Positions 1-6,007 are shown, counted from the stretch's first letter. The stretch: DNA of 7,934 nucleotides from CAZCBN01 sp964496975 (GCA_964496975.1 CAZCBN010000143.1:1-7934), one strand, 5' to 3'. Notes: a model not told the origin generated them from the sequence alone. Program-made: numbers and translations.

Positions 1-1
1 G

Positions 2-586
2 TTCTCGGTCGGGTGCGAGACGGTGCCGAAGGAGGAGTACGACGAGGCGATCACCGAGAACAACGAGCTCCGCGACCGCGTGACCGCGCTGCAGGACTCG
101 GTGAAGCAGGCGGAGGCGGACAAGGAGACGCTGCAGCGTCGCGCGGACGAGCTGTCGACGGAGATCGAGCGGACGCGTGCGGGCGGCCCCGGGGCGACGG
201 GCGGCATCGACGGCGTGAGCACGAGCATCGGGACGCGGGGCGACGTGGTGCTGCAGGTGGCGGGGGACGTGCTGTTCTCCTCCGGGCAGGCGACGGTGAA
301 GCAGTCCGGGCAGGCGACGCTGAACCGGATCGCGCAGACGATCAAGCAGAACTACTCGGGCAACACCATCCGCGTGGAGGGGTACACCGACACCGACCCG
401 ATCCGCAAGAGCAAGTGGGAGAGCAACGAGCACCTCTCGGCGGCCCGGGCGATCGCGGTCGAGAAGTACCTGGTCAGCCGGGGCGTGTCGGCGAACCAGA
501 TCTACGCGGCGGCGATGGGCTCGGCCAAGCCCCGCGGGACCAAGGAGCAGAGCCGCCGGGTGGAGATCGTGATCCTCGCGAACTGA
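2..586 (+). CDS. OmpA/Pal-family peptidoglycan-binding lipoprotein, 5' truncated
   Basis: The reading frame is open from the left edge to a TGA at 584-586, giving 194 visible residues with the true start outside the window. The first visible residues read FSVGC, which fits a lipobox, so the gene probably encodes a lipoprotein with only its signal peptide missing. After the cysteine comes a charged, heptad-like stretch (about residues 15-55) that is probably coiled coil, then a Gly-rich linker, then a C-terminal OmpA domain (about residues 88-194). The domain shows the usual landmarks: the strand around VLFSSG, the GYTDTDP segment with the peptidoglycan-contacting Asp, and NEHLSAARA with the conserved Arg. 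Proteins of this family tether the outer membrane to peptidoglycan. An internal GTG at 23 lies after the lipobox cysteine and is unlikely to be the start. The family call is secure; the exact role (Pal, OmpA or another) is not. Confidence 0.9.
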   Translation, partial: FSVGCETVPKEEYDEAITENNELRDRVTALQDSVKQAEADKETLQRRADELSTEIERTRAGGPGATGGIDGVSTSIGTRGDVVLQVAGDVLFSSGQATVKQSGQATLNRIAQTIKQNYSGNTIRVEGYTDTDPIRKSKWESNEHLSAARAIAVEKYLVSRGVSANQIYAAAMGSAKPRGTKEQSRRVEIVILAN

Positions 587-744
587 GGACGGCCTGAGAT
601 TCGGCCGCGGATGGCTTGGTGTTTTTCTCCCAGGCCGGGGCGTGTGACCGGTGGGTCGGCGGGCGGGTCCGGAAAGCGGGCCGCCCGCGGCCTTGGGTCG
701 CGGGCCGGTGGCGGTCGAGTGGCGTCGGCCGAGCCTCGGCGGCC

Positions 745-750
745 TATACT
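745..750 (+). promoter_or_regulatory. -10 box TATACT for the tRNA-Val gene
   Basis: TATACT stands out in very GC-rich sequence and lies 47 bases before the tRNA. A start near 757 would give a 5' leader of about 40 nt to be removed by RNase P. No convincing -35 hexamer is visible at the usual spacing. Confidence 0.55.
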
Positions 751-797
751 GGCGACCCGCGGGAGGGCCCTTCCGGCGTTCCGCGGGGTGACAACTC

Positions 798-871
798 GGG
801 CGATTGGCGCAGTTGGCTAGCGCGCATGCATGACACGCATGAGGTCACAGGTTCGAATCCTGTATCGCCCA
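798..871 (+). tRNA. tRNA-Val(GAC)
   Basis: A full cloverleaf can be folded by hand. The acceptor stem GGGCGAT (798-804) pairs with ATCGCCC (864-870), and A871 is the discriminator base. The D stem is GCGC (807-810) with GCGC (820-823), and its loop contains GG. The anticodon stem CATGC (825-829) pairs with GCATG (837-841); the seven-base loop has T at position 33 and anticodon GAC at 832-834, reading the valine codon GUC. A five-base variable region is followed by the T stem ACAGG/CCTGT (847-851, 859-863) and the loop TTCGAAT. All stems are perfectly paired. The 3' CCA is not encoded (the next bases are CTTTT), so it must be added enzymatically. It seems to be a single tRNA with its own promoter. 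Confidence 0.95.
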
Positions 872-901
872 CTTTTCTGACGTCTTGAGCGTGCGGTGTA
901 T

Positions 902-928
902 CCCGGGGTTGGTTGGCCCGGGCGGTTT
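902..928 (+). terminator. Possible terminator hairpin after tRNA-Val
   Basis: CCCGGG (902-907) and CCCGGG (917-922) can pair around a nine-base loop GTTGGTTGG, followed by a short T-containing stretch CGGTTT. The T run is too weak for a textbook intrinsic terminator, and six-base GC palindromes are common in such sequence. Apart from this and the ndk promoter, I see nothing in the roughly 325 bases between the tRNA and ndk. Confidence 0.25.
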
Positions 929-1066
929 GCGTTGCGCCGTTGAACGCGTGGTCGCCGGGGCACCCGTGCGTGGTGGCTCGATGGGGCGGGGAGTGGCGCG
1001 TCGCGGCGTGACGCGGGGCGTTGTTGGCACGGGCATGGGTGCTTAAGGCGCCGGGGCCCGGGGGGC

Positions 1067-1096
1067 TTGGGCGGCGGGCCGCGGCGGTCCTATCGT
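1067..1096 (+). promoter_or_regulatory. Probable ndk promoter (TTGGGC-18-TATCGT)
   Basis: TTGGGC (1067-1072) and TATCGT (1091-1096) are 18 bases apart, placing transcription start near 1103 and leaving a leader of about 90 nt before the ndk GTG. The leader has overlapping GC-rich inverted repeats: CCCGCG 1138-1143 with CGCGGG 1157-1162, and alternatively GGGG 1160-1163 with CCCC 1169-1172. Given the base composition these may be chance. The Shine-Dalgarno region downstream stays unpaired in both. Confidence 0.4.
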
Positions 1097-1195
1097 TCCC
1101 CCCCGCATTTCGTTGGCCGCGGCGTGCCGTGGGCGCGCCCGCGAGGCCGGCCGGCGCGCGGGGCCTTTCCCCATCGTCCGCAGAGGAGACCGCCC

Positions 1196-1666
1196 GTGGA
1201 GACGACCCTCATCATCCTGAAGCCCGACGCCGTGCAGCGTGGCCTGATGGGCAAGATCATCACCCGCTTCGAGGACAAGGGGCTGCACATCGTCGGCATG
1301 AAGATGATGACGATCAGCCAGGAGCTGGCGGCGACGCACTACAAGGACCACGCGAGCAAGCCGTTTTATGCGGGCCTGGTGCGGTTCATGACGTCGAGCC
1401 CGGTGGTGGTGATGGCGGTGCGCGGGATCGGCGCGATCGGCATCTGCCGCAACCTGATGGGCGCGACGTTCGGCAGCAAGGCGGCGGCGGGCACCATCCG
1501 CGGCGACTTCGGCGTGTCGAACAGCTACAACCTGATCCACGGCTCCGACGGCCCCGAGGCCGCGGAGCGCGAGATCGGCCTGTTCTTCGCCAAGGGCGAG
1601 GTGCAGTCGTTCAGCCGCCCGGTGGAGCAGTGGATCTACGACAGCAGCAGCGGCAAGCCGGAGTAA
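1196..1666 (+). CDS. ndk: Nucleoside diphosphate kinase
   Basis: The product (156 aa) transfers the gamma-phosphate of ATP to nucleoside diphosphates through a phosphohistidine intermediate, balancing NTP and dNTP pools in the cytoplasm. The whole protein aligns by eye with the family: TLIILKPDAVQRG at residues 4-16, the HYKDH segment near 48-52, KPFYAGLV near 55-62, GTIRGDF at 99-105, and the active-site His115 in NLIHGSD. The segment that usually reads GATNP is GATFG here, a minor deviation. The length is normal. The GTG start at 1196 is chosen because GAGGAG (1183-1188) sits seven bases upstream and because the conserved N-terminus begins there; the longer open frame upstream has no family similarity. 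It has its own promoter and converges with csrA, so it appears monocistronic. Confidence 0.97.
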   Translation: METTLIILKPDAVQRGLMGKIITRFEDKGLHIVGMKMMTISQELAATHYKDHASKPFYAGLVRFMTSSPVVVMAVRGIGAIGICRNLMGATFGSKAAAGTIRGDFGVSNSYNLIHGSDGPEAAEREIGLFFAKGEVQSFSRPVEQWIYDSSSGKPE

Positions 1667-1715
1667 GCCCGGCGCGGGCCCCCGCGGGACGGGGGTGCGG
1701 CGGCGGCGTTGTTTT
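1667..1715 (+). terminator. Possible ndk transcription terminator region
   Basis: Directly after the ndk stop, GCCCG (1667-1671) and CGGGC (1675-1679) can form a tight three-base-loop hairpin. A second hairpin, CCCCC (1679-1683) with GGGGG (1691-1695), overlaps it by one base. A modest T-rich stretch (TTGTTTT) follows at about 1709-1715. The T tract is separated from the stems, so an intrinsic terminator is only possible. I see no gene in the remaining 240 bases up to the csrA stop. Confidence 0.3.
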
Positions 1716-1920
1716 GCCCGAGGGCGTTGCTTTGGCGTGCCGGGCCGCGGGGGTCGCGGCGGGCGGTGACGTGCGCGCGAGGCGGCAGGGGGCCGGCGGG
1801 CGCAGTGCCGGCGGGGCGTCTGGATCGCGGCGGGCGGGTCGCCGGGGGATGCTCGGTGTGCGCACGGGCGGTGTCACGCGCGGACGCGCGGCGTCGACGA
1901 TGCACGGCAGATGGGCGTGC

Positions 1921-1934
1921 TCGACGGACGTCGA
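1921..1934 (+). other. Perfect inverted repeat with ACGGA-containing loop
   Basis: TCGAC (1921-1925) and GTCGA (1930-1934) flank GGAC. Read on the plus strand, this is a five-base-pair hairpin presenting GGA in a tetraloop with A two bases before GG, the core pattern recognised by CsrA-type proteins. It lies between the convergent ndk and csrA genes, 25 bases past the csrA stop, and would be transcribed only by plus-strand read-through from ndk. A functional role is speculative. Confidence 0.3.
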
Positions 1935-1958
1935 AATGAGATGGGCGGGCCGAGAGGC

Positions 1959-2192
1959 TCAGCGGGCGATGGCAGGGTTGATCTTGCCGATCACGTCCGG
2001 CGCCGGCTCGAGCTCGACGTCGCTCACGATCTGGTCGGCGACCTCGCGTCGGTGGATCTGCACCGTGCGGGGGAAATCAAAGGCGACGCGGACGCGCTCG
2101 CCCTTGATCGACGCGATACGGATCACGCCGATCGGATTCTTCGGGTCGCCGATGACGACCTCTTCGCCTTCCCTGCGCGTGATGACGAGCAT
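1959..2192 (-). CDS. csrA: CsrA-family RNA-binding translational regulator (divergent)
   Basis: CsrA is a small homodimer that binds GGA motifs in mRNA hairpin loops, often over ribosome binding sites, and changes translation or stability. This 77-aa protein starts MLVITRREGEEVVIGD, typical of strand beta-1 including the RNA-contacting Leu and Arg, and has IHRREVADQI near residues 50-59, corresponding to the VHREE segment with its critical Arg. Compared with E. coli CsrA from memory, it seems to have about four extra residues (PKNP) after IGD, FDFP where NAPK is usual, Arg in place of the Glu after the key Arg, and a C-terminal tail of about 18 residues. The ATG at 2192 is chosen over the in-frame GTG at 2204 because GGAG (2199-2202) lies six bases before it and the family starts at MLV. 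It has its own -10 box and sits downstream of the NifU-type gene. Confidence 0.9.
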   Translation of the reverse strand: MLVITRREGEEVVIGDPKNPIGVIRIASIKGERVRVAFDFPRTVQIHRREVADQIVSDVELEPAPDVIGKINPAIAR

Positions 2193-2211
2193 CGAGAACT
2201 CCACCCCTCGA
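2192..2211 (-). promoter_or_regulatory. Hairpin exposing the csrA Shine-Dalgarno (possible CsrA autoregulatory site)
   Basis: On the minus strand, TCGAG (2211-2207) and CTCGA (2196-2192) are perfect complements around the ten-base loop GGGTGGAGTT, which contains the GGAG Shine-Dalgarno. The 3' arm includes the A of the csrA ATG. A GGA in the loop of a hairpin over the ribosome binding site is the classic target of CsrA, and E. coli csrA is known to repress its own translation. That this element works so here is inference. Confidence 0.5.
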
Positions 2212-2227
2212 GTTTCTTCCCGCGATC

Positions 2228-2233
2228 ACTATA
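2228..2233 (-). promoter_or_regulatory. -10 box TATAGT of the csrA promoter
   Basis: TATAGT on the minus strand places transcription start near 2221, giving a leader of about 29 nt with the SD hairpin inside it. A possible -35 element TTGGTC lies at 2254-2249 with a short 15-base spacer. Confidence 0.5.
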
Positions 2234-2318
2234 CCGCGGGGGTGGCCGGACCAAGCGGGAAAAGCAGGAGAATCCGCACAGCCGCGCGCCGCGGTTGAGA
2301 ACACGCCCCCGGACCGAT

Positions 2319-2379
2319 CTGCGGCGGGTTTTTCGGACGCTGTTTGTCGCGAGGGGGCGTCGCCGCAGGTAAAAGCGGC
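2319..2379. repeat. Inverted repeats with two mutually exclusive pairings between the NifU-type gene and csrA
   Basis: CTGCGGCG (2319-2326) is a perfect complement of CGCCGCAG (2361-2368), and inside it GACGC (2336-2340) can pair with GCGTC (2357-2361). The same right arm can instead pair with its other neighbour: GCCGC (2362-2366) with GCGGC (2375-2379) around the loop AGGTAAAA. On the minus strand the second hairpin comes just 12 bases after the NifU-type stop and could help end that transcript, but no T run follows either stem. It is the only notable structure in the 150-base gap before the csrA promoter. Confidence 0.35.
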
Positions 2380-2390
2380 CTTGCGTATGC

Positions 2391-2723
2391 TCAATCGAGG
2401 GCTTCAACGCCACTGATTCCGGGGACATATTCCCGCAGGTTTCGCTCGATGCCGGCTCGGAGCGTCATCGTCGCGGAGGGGCAGCCGACGCAGGCGCCGT
2501 GGAGGCGGACCTGCACGATGCCCGACGCGGTAACGCCCACGAACTCGACATCGCCGCCGTCGGCCTGTACGGCGGGGCGGATGCGCTCGACGACGAGGCG
2601 GGCCATGCCGGCGATCTCGGCGGTGCTGGCGTCGGCGGCCCCCCCGGCGTAGTCGGTCGGCGCCGCGTCGCCCGGCGAGCGGGCTTGGGCGTGGGCCGAG
2701 GCGATGGTCAGGGGTGTGCGCAC
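2391..2723 (-). CDS. NifU C-terminal-domain (Nfu-type) iron-sulfur cluster scaffold protein
   Basis: Proteins with this domain bind a Fe-S cluster through a CxxC pair, usually bridged between two monomers, and deliver it to apo-proteins in the cytoplasm. The 110-aa product carries essentially the whole domain from about residue 34: the helix ending IRPAVQADGGDVEFV (48-62), a beta strand, then GACVGCPSATMTL with Cys78 and Cys81, and a final helix ending PGISGVEAL. The start is taken as GTG at 2723: a TATACT -10 box lies about 45 bases upstream, AGGA lies 11 bases before the GTG, and no earlier start fits the promoter. The first 33 residues are polar and low in complexity. An alternative ATG at 2606 would give a minimal 71-aa domain protein but lacks a good SD. 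The much longer open frame upstream is a GC-rich shadow. No isc or suf genes are nearby, so I give no symbol. Confidence 0.9.
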   Translation of the reverse strand: MRTPLTIASAHAQARSPGDAAPTDYAGGAADASTAEIAGMARLVVERIRPAVQADGGDVEFVGVTASGIVQVRLHGACVGCPSATMTLRAGIERNLREYVPGISGVEALD

Positions 2724-2767
2724 GGTTCGGGATGTCCTGGGTCGGCCGCGATGTCGCGACGAGACGA

Positions 2768-2775
2768 AGTATAGT
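2768..2775. promoter_or_regulatory. Overlapping bidirectional -10 element between the NifU-type and JAMM-like lipoprotein genes
   Basis: The eight bases AGTATAGT contain TATAGT on the plus strand (2770-2775) and TATACT on the minus strand (2773-2768), sharing a central TATA. The plus-strand box lies five bases before the lipoprotein ATG at 2781. The minus-strand box lies about 45 bases before the NifU-type GTG. Neither side shows a good -35. The palindrome GTCGCGAC at 2753-2760 sits just to the left and may be chance. Confidence 0.55.
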
Positions 2776-2780
2776 CGGGC

Positions 2781-4415
2781 ATGGGGACACGCACGGACGG
2801 CTTGGTGCGGCGGATGACGGGCTTTGGGTGGGTGCGCGTGGGCGCGGCGGCGTGGCTCTGCCTGGGCGGGGCCGCGGGCGTCGTGGGCGCGTGGGGGATG
2901 GCGGGGTGCGGCGGCACGCCGGCGCGGAGCTCGGCGCCGCTGGTGGATGCGCGGGACCCGGGGCTCGGGATTGAGGCGCGGGTGGAGGCGTTGGCGGCGG
3001 CGTGGGACGCGGCGGCGGCCGATGCGGGCTCGGCAACCGCGGCAGGCTCGTCGACCACGGCGGGCGTGTCGACCACGGCCGACTGGGCGAGCGTGCGGGC
3101 GACGTCGAAGGACCTTGCATGGTCGGGGAGCACGCCCAAGCCGCTGCGGACGCTGGCGGTGCAGCGGCTGATGGGGGACACGAGCGAGGCGGGCCGGGCG
3201 GACTCCCGCGCGCTGGCGAACCTGATGATCCCGGTGGAGCGGGACATTGAGGTGGTGTCGCTGCTGTCGGTCGCGGCGGCGGCGAACGGGTGGACGGATC
3301 TGACGCCGGCGCTGGTGCGGCGGTACGCGGACGAGCACCCGACGGTGCGGGACGCCGACCGGCCCGAGGCGGCGGCGCTCGCGCGGCTGCACCCGGGGCG
3401 CTCGCTGAACGACGTGGCGTTTGAGGTGTTTTTGCGGCCCGGGCCCGCGGAGACCGCGTCGGACCGGCGGGCGGCGGCCCGGGGGCGGGTGGACGCGTGG
3501 GCCCTGCTGACCCGTCTCGACGCGGACGGGTCGTATCGGGCCGGGGCGCTGGCGCGTGCGGATGTCAGCGGGCTGGACGCGGAGTCGCGGTCGATGGTCG
3601 AGGCGCTGCGGGCGGCGCAGCGGGACTTTGGCGTGACGCCCGCGGGGGCGCTGGAGCTGGAGTGGCTGCGGCGGCTTGCTTCGCCCGAGGACGCGGCGAA
3701 CCGGGCGTGGTGGCAGGAGGCCTCGGCGGCGGTGGCGCGGCTGACGGCGGAGCAGCGGCGGGGCCTGGCGCTGCGGCACGTTGAGGCGGTGCGGTGGTCG
3801 GCGGCGCACGCGCCGGCCCGGGTGGCGGCGGAGCGCTCGACGCTGCTGGCCGAGCTCGCGCAGGCCCTGCGGGGCCGCGAGCGGCACCGGCGGACGGCGG
3901 AGGGCACCGTGGCCTCACGGGAGCGGCTCGAGGACTGGGCCGACCGCATGACGTGGGGCGACCTGCTGGCGATGCTGACGCTGGACGAGGCGCTGGCGTC
4001 GGGCCCGGTGGCGGCGCGGCTCTGGCAGATCTCGGAGCTGGACCGGCGCGACACGACCACCGAGTACGGCGGCACGCTGGACGCGGCGGGCACGGCCGGC
4101 GCGTTCGCGGCGACGCTCTATCTGCCGCGGGCGCGGGACCGGGGGAGCGACGTGGGCTTTGTCGCGAGCGACGACATGCTGCGGGGGAGCGACCGGTCGC
4201 TCGCGCACTTTCACATGCAGGTGCAGCGGCCCTTCAACGGGTCGTACGCGGGGCCCTCGGGCGGCGACCTTGACTACGCGTACCGCTCGGGCCGGCTTTG
4301 TTTCGTGGTGACCTCGGTGGACCATGATCTGCTGAACATCGACGCCTATATGCCCGACGGCGTGACGCTTGACCTCGGCGAGTTCCGGCGTCCGCAGCGG
4401 TCTTCGGCGCGGTGA
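2781..4415 (+). CDS. Lipoprotein with C-terminal JAMM/JAB-like metalloprotease motif
   Basis: I do not recognise this 544-aa protein as a named family. It begins with a basic segment (RTDGLVRR), a hydrophobic stretch (about residues 18-39) and MAGC, so Cys43 is probably lipidated. Residues 65-105 are Ala/Ser/Thr-rich with a duplicated STTA; the DNA repeats GTCGACCACGGC at 3050-3061 and 3068-3079. Residues 120-420 look mostly helical. The last 120 residues look like a beta-rich domain with a spaced pattern matching a JAMM zinc site: Glu428 in EYGG, His476 and His478 in AHFH, and Ser493-x-x-Asp496 in SGGD, followed by the strand SGRLCFVVT. The Glu to His spacing (48) is family-like; the gap between HxH and SxxD (14) is longer than the classical 7. 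JAMM enzymes are zinc isopeptidases or peptidases; activity here is inferred from motif only. An M48 peptidase gene follows 74 bases later. No SD precedes the ATG; a -10 box lies five bases upstream. ATG 2814 is a possible later start. Confidence 0.75.
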   Translation: MGTRTDGLVRRMTGFGWVRVGAAAWLCLGGAAGVVGAWGMAGCGGTPARSSAPLVDARDPGLGIEARVEALAAAWDAAAADAGSATAAGSSTTAGVSTTADWASVRATSKDLAWSGSTPKPLRTLAVQRLMGDTSEAGRADSRALANLMIPVERDIEVVSLLSVAAAANGWTDLTPALVRRYADEHPTVRDADRPEAAALARLHPGRSLNDVAFEVFLRPGPAETASDRRAAARGRVDAWALLTRLDADGSYRAGALARADVSGLDAESRSMVEALRAAQRDFGVTPAGALELEWLRRLASPEDAANRAWWQEASAAVARLTAEQRRGLALRHVEAVRWSAAHAPARVAAERSTLLAELAQALRGRERHRRTAEGTVASRERLEDWADRMTWGDLLAMLTLDEALASGPVAARLWQISELDRRDTTTEYGGTLDAAGTAGAFAATLYLPRARDRGSDVGFVASDDMLRGSDRSLAHFHMQVQRPFNGSYAGPSGGDLDYAYRSGRLCFVVTSVDHDLLNIDAYMPDGVTLDLGEFRRPQRSSAR

Positions 4416-4427
4416 CGGCGCGGTGAC
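4406..4427 (+). repeat. Perfect 11-bp tandem duplication over the lipoprotein stop codon
   Basis: GGCGCGGTGAC occurs twice in direct succession (4406-4416 and 4417-4427). The first copy contains the TGA stop at 4413-4415. Losing one copy would keep the stop, so it is probably a neutral slippage product. Confidence 0.6.
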
Positions 4428-4489
4428 GGCGGCGTGTCGTCGGACTGTCGTTGGTGGGGGGGTGAGCCGGGCCGTGCCGGAGTGTCGGC

Positions 4490-5953
4490 GTGCTGGAAGT
4501 GGTGATCATCGCGGGGGTCTTTGTCGTTCACGCGTTTGAGGCGGCGGGGGGCCCTTCGGCGGCGGGGGGCGTGCCGGGGTGGGCGGCGTTCGCGGTGGCG
4601 ATGCTGGGGCCGGCGTGTGCGCTGGCGGGGGGTGTTGCGGTGTGGGTGTGCGCGCGCGCGGTGGACCGCACGGGGTCGATGCGTGCGCTTCGGGCGGGGG
4701 CGCTGGTGCCCGAGGTCGGGCTGTGGTGTGCGCTGGCCGCGCACACGGTGGCGGTGGTGATGAACCTCGGCCCCGCGGCGCACGGGGCGGCGGCGTGGCT
4801 CACGCGGGGCGTGCCGGTGCCGCTGCTCGCCGAGGGGTTGACGCTCGGGCCGCTGCTGCTGGCGGTGGTGCTGTCGTACGCGGCGGGGTACCCGATCGAG
4901 CGGCGTGCGCGGGCGTCGATGGTGCTGCGCGACCTTGACGAGGGCCGCGAGGTTGTGGCGCCGCTCGGCGTGCTGCACGAGGTGCTGGGGCTCGTGCGCA
5001 ACCGGGTGCTGCTGGTGCTGGTGCCGATCGCGCTGCTCTCGCTGGCGGGAGACGCGGCGGACCTTGTGCGGGCGCAGGCGGCTCGTCGTCTGGGCGAGGG
5101 GGCGGCGGAGGGCCTGGGCCTTGCGTGGGGCGCGGCGGAGGTGCTTCTTGCGTTGGCGGCGCTCGCGGTGGCGCCGTTGCTGCTGCGCCGGGCGTGGCGT
5201 GCGTCGACGCTGGGGGCGGGGCCGCTGCGCTCGCGGATCCTCGGGGTGTGCGACGCGCACGGGGTGAGGCCGCGGGATGTGGTTGTGTGGTTCGCGGGGG
5301 CGGGGGTGGCGAACGCGGCGGTGCTGGGCCTGGTGCCGGGGCTCCGCTACATCGTGATGACGAGCACGCTGCTGGAGCGGTTCCCGGCGGAGGAGGTTGA
5401 GGCCGTCGCGGCGCACGAGGTGGGGCACGTGCGGTGCAACCACATGTTCTGGCTCGGGCTGTCGGTGCTGTCCACCGTGGCGATCGTCGGGGCGGCGGCG
5501 GACGCGCTCGTGCTGCGGGCGTGGGGCGGGGATCCGCCGGCCACGCTGGCAGGCCGCGGGGGCGTGCTGGTGCTGGCGGGGCTAACGCTCGCGACCGGGC
5601 TGGGTGTGCTGGGCTGGGTGAGCCGTCGGTTTGAGCGGCAGGCGGACGCGTTTGCCGTGCGGCACGCGAGCGGCGCGAGGCGGCGCGGCCCTGCGGTGCG
5701 TGTGACGCCCGAGGCGGTGGCGGCGATGACGTCGGCGCTGGGCCGCGTGGCGGCGGTGAACGGGGTGTCGCCCGAGCGTTGGACGTGGCGGCACGGCTCG
5801 ATCGCGTCACGCCGGCGGGCGCTGCGGGCGACGGTTGGCTGCGCGAGCGACGCGATCCCGATCGACGCAACGGTGCGGCGGATCAAGGGCGCGGTGCTGG
5901 CGGCGCTGGCGGCGGGGGCGTGGCTCTTGCTGGCGAGCGGCGGGGTGGTGTGA
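4490..5953 (+). CDS. Integral-membrane M48-family zinc metallopeptidase
   Basis: The 487-aa product has the hallmarks of M48 (HtpX/Ste24-like) peptidases, which cleave membrane or exported proteins at the cytoplasmic membrane. HEVGH at residues 309-313 supplies two zinc-binding His and the catalytic Glu, and Glu382 in FERQADAFA is the expected third ligand. The usual preceding segment is present (GLRYIVMTSTLLE, then EEVEAVAAHE), and WRHGSIASRRRAL near 433-445 resembles the late conserved HPS-R segment. Hydrophobic segments lie near residues 1-14, 31-55, 75-95, 110-133, 168-187, 212-233, 320-342, 355-378 and 466-485. The N-terminal half (about 240 residues) is longer than in HtpX and is unassigned. 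GTG 4490 is chosen because GGAG (4479-4482) sits seven bases upstream. It follows the JAMM-like lipoprotein gene by 74 bases on the same strand with no evident promoter between, so co-transcription is likely. It converges with the porin gene. Confidence 0.92.
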   Translation: MLEVVIIAGVFVVHAFEAAGGPSAAGGVPGWAAFAVAMLGPACALAGGVAVWVCARAVDRTGSMRALRAGALVPEVGLWCALAAHTVAVVMNLGPAAHGAAAWLTRGVPVPLLAEGLTLGPLLLAVVLSYAAGYPIERRARASMVLRDLDEGREVVAPLGVLHEVLGLVRNRVLLVLVPIALLSLAGDAADLVRAQAARRLGEGAAEGLGLAWGAAEVLLALAALAVAPLLLRRAWRASTLGAGPLRSRILGVCDAHGVRPRDVVVWFAGAGVANAAVLGLVPGLRYIVMTSTLLERFPAEEVEAVAAHEVGHVRCNHMFWLGLSVLSTVAIVGAAADALVLRAWGGDPPATLAGRGGVLVLAGLTLATGLGVLGWVSRRFERQADAFAVRHASGARRRGPAVRVTPEAVAAMTSALGRVAAVNGVSPERWTWRHGSIASRRRALRATVGCASDAIPIDATVRRIKGAVLAALAAGAWLLLASGGVV

Positions 5954-6007
5954 CGCGGCGCCGGGCCGGGGGCAGGCGGGCGGGCTGGACGGGGCCGGGC
6001 CGCGGGC

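Noticed and set aside
590..626. Hairpin CGGCC/GGCCG with a downstream TTTTT as terminator of the OmpA-type gene
   Set aside because: The five-bp stem ends about 14 bases before the T run, too far for an intrinsic terminator.
798..871. tRNA-Val as an integration site for a mobile element
   Set aside because: No integrase gene and no repeat of the tRNA 3' end was seen in the window.
1021..2298. 425-residue plus-strand open frame spanning ndk and csrA
   Set aside because: It overlaps ndk in another frame and csrA on the other strand, both clearly real; composition is typical of a GC shadow.
2753..2760. GTCGCGAC palindrome as an operator
   Set aside because: Eight-base GC palindromes occur by chance in this sequence and no second copy or matching regulator gene is nearby.
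2724..3887. Upstream extension of the NifU-type frame into a 498-residue minus-strand open frame
   Set aside because: The extension runs antisense to the lipoprotein gene, is Arg/Pro-rich and low in complexity, and only the last 77 residues resemble a protein domain. Long open antisense frames are expected at this GC content.
2708..4093. 461-residue minus-strand open frame
   Set aside because: Ser/Ala/Arg-rich shadow of the plus-strand lipoprotein gene, with no motif or start signal.
4346..5443. 365-residue minus-strand open frame opposite the M48 gene
   Set aside because: His/Arg/Pro-rich composition and full overlap with the M48 gene, which has its HEVGH motif and SD.
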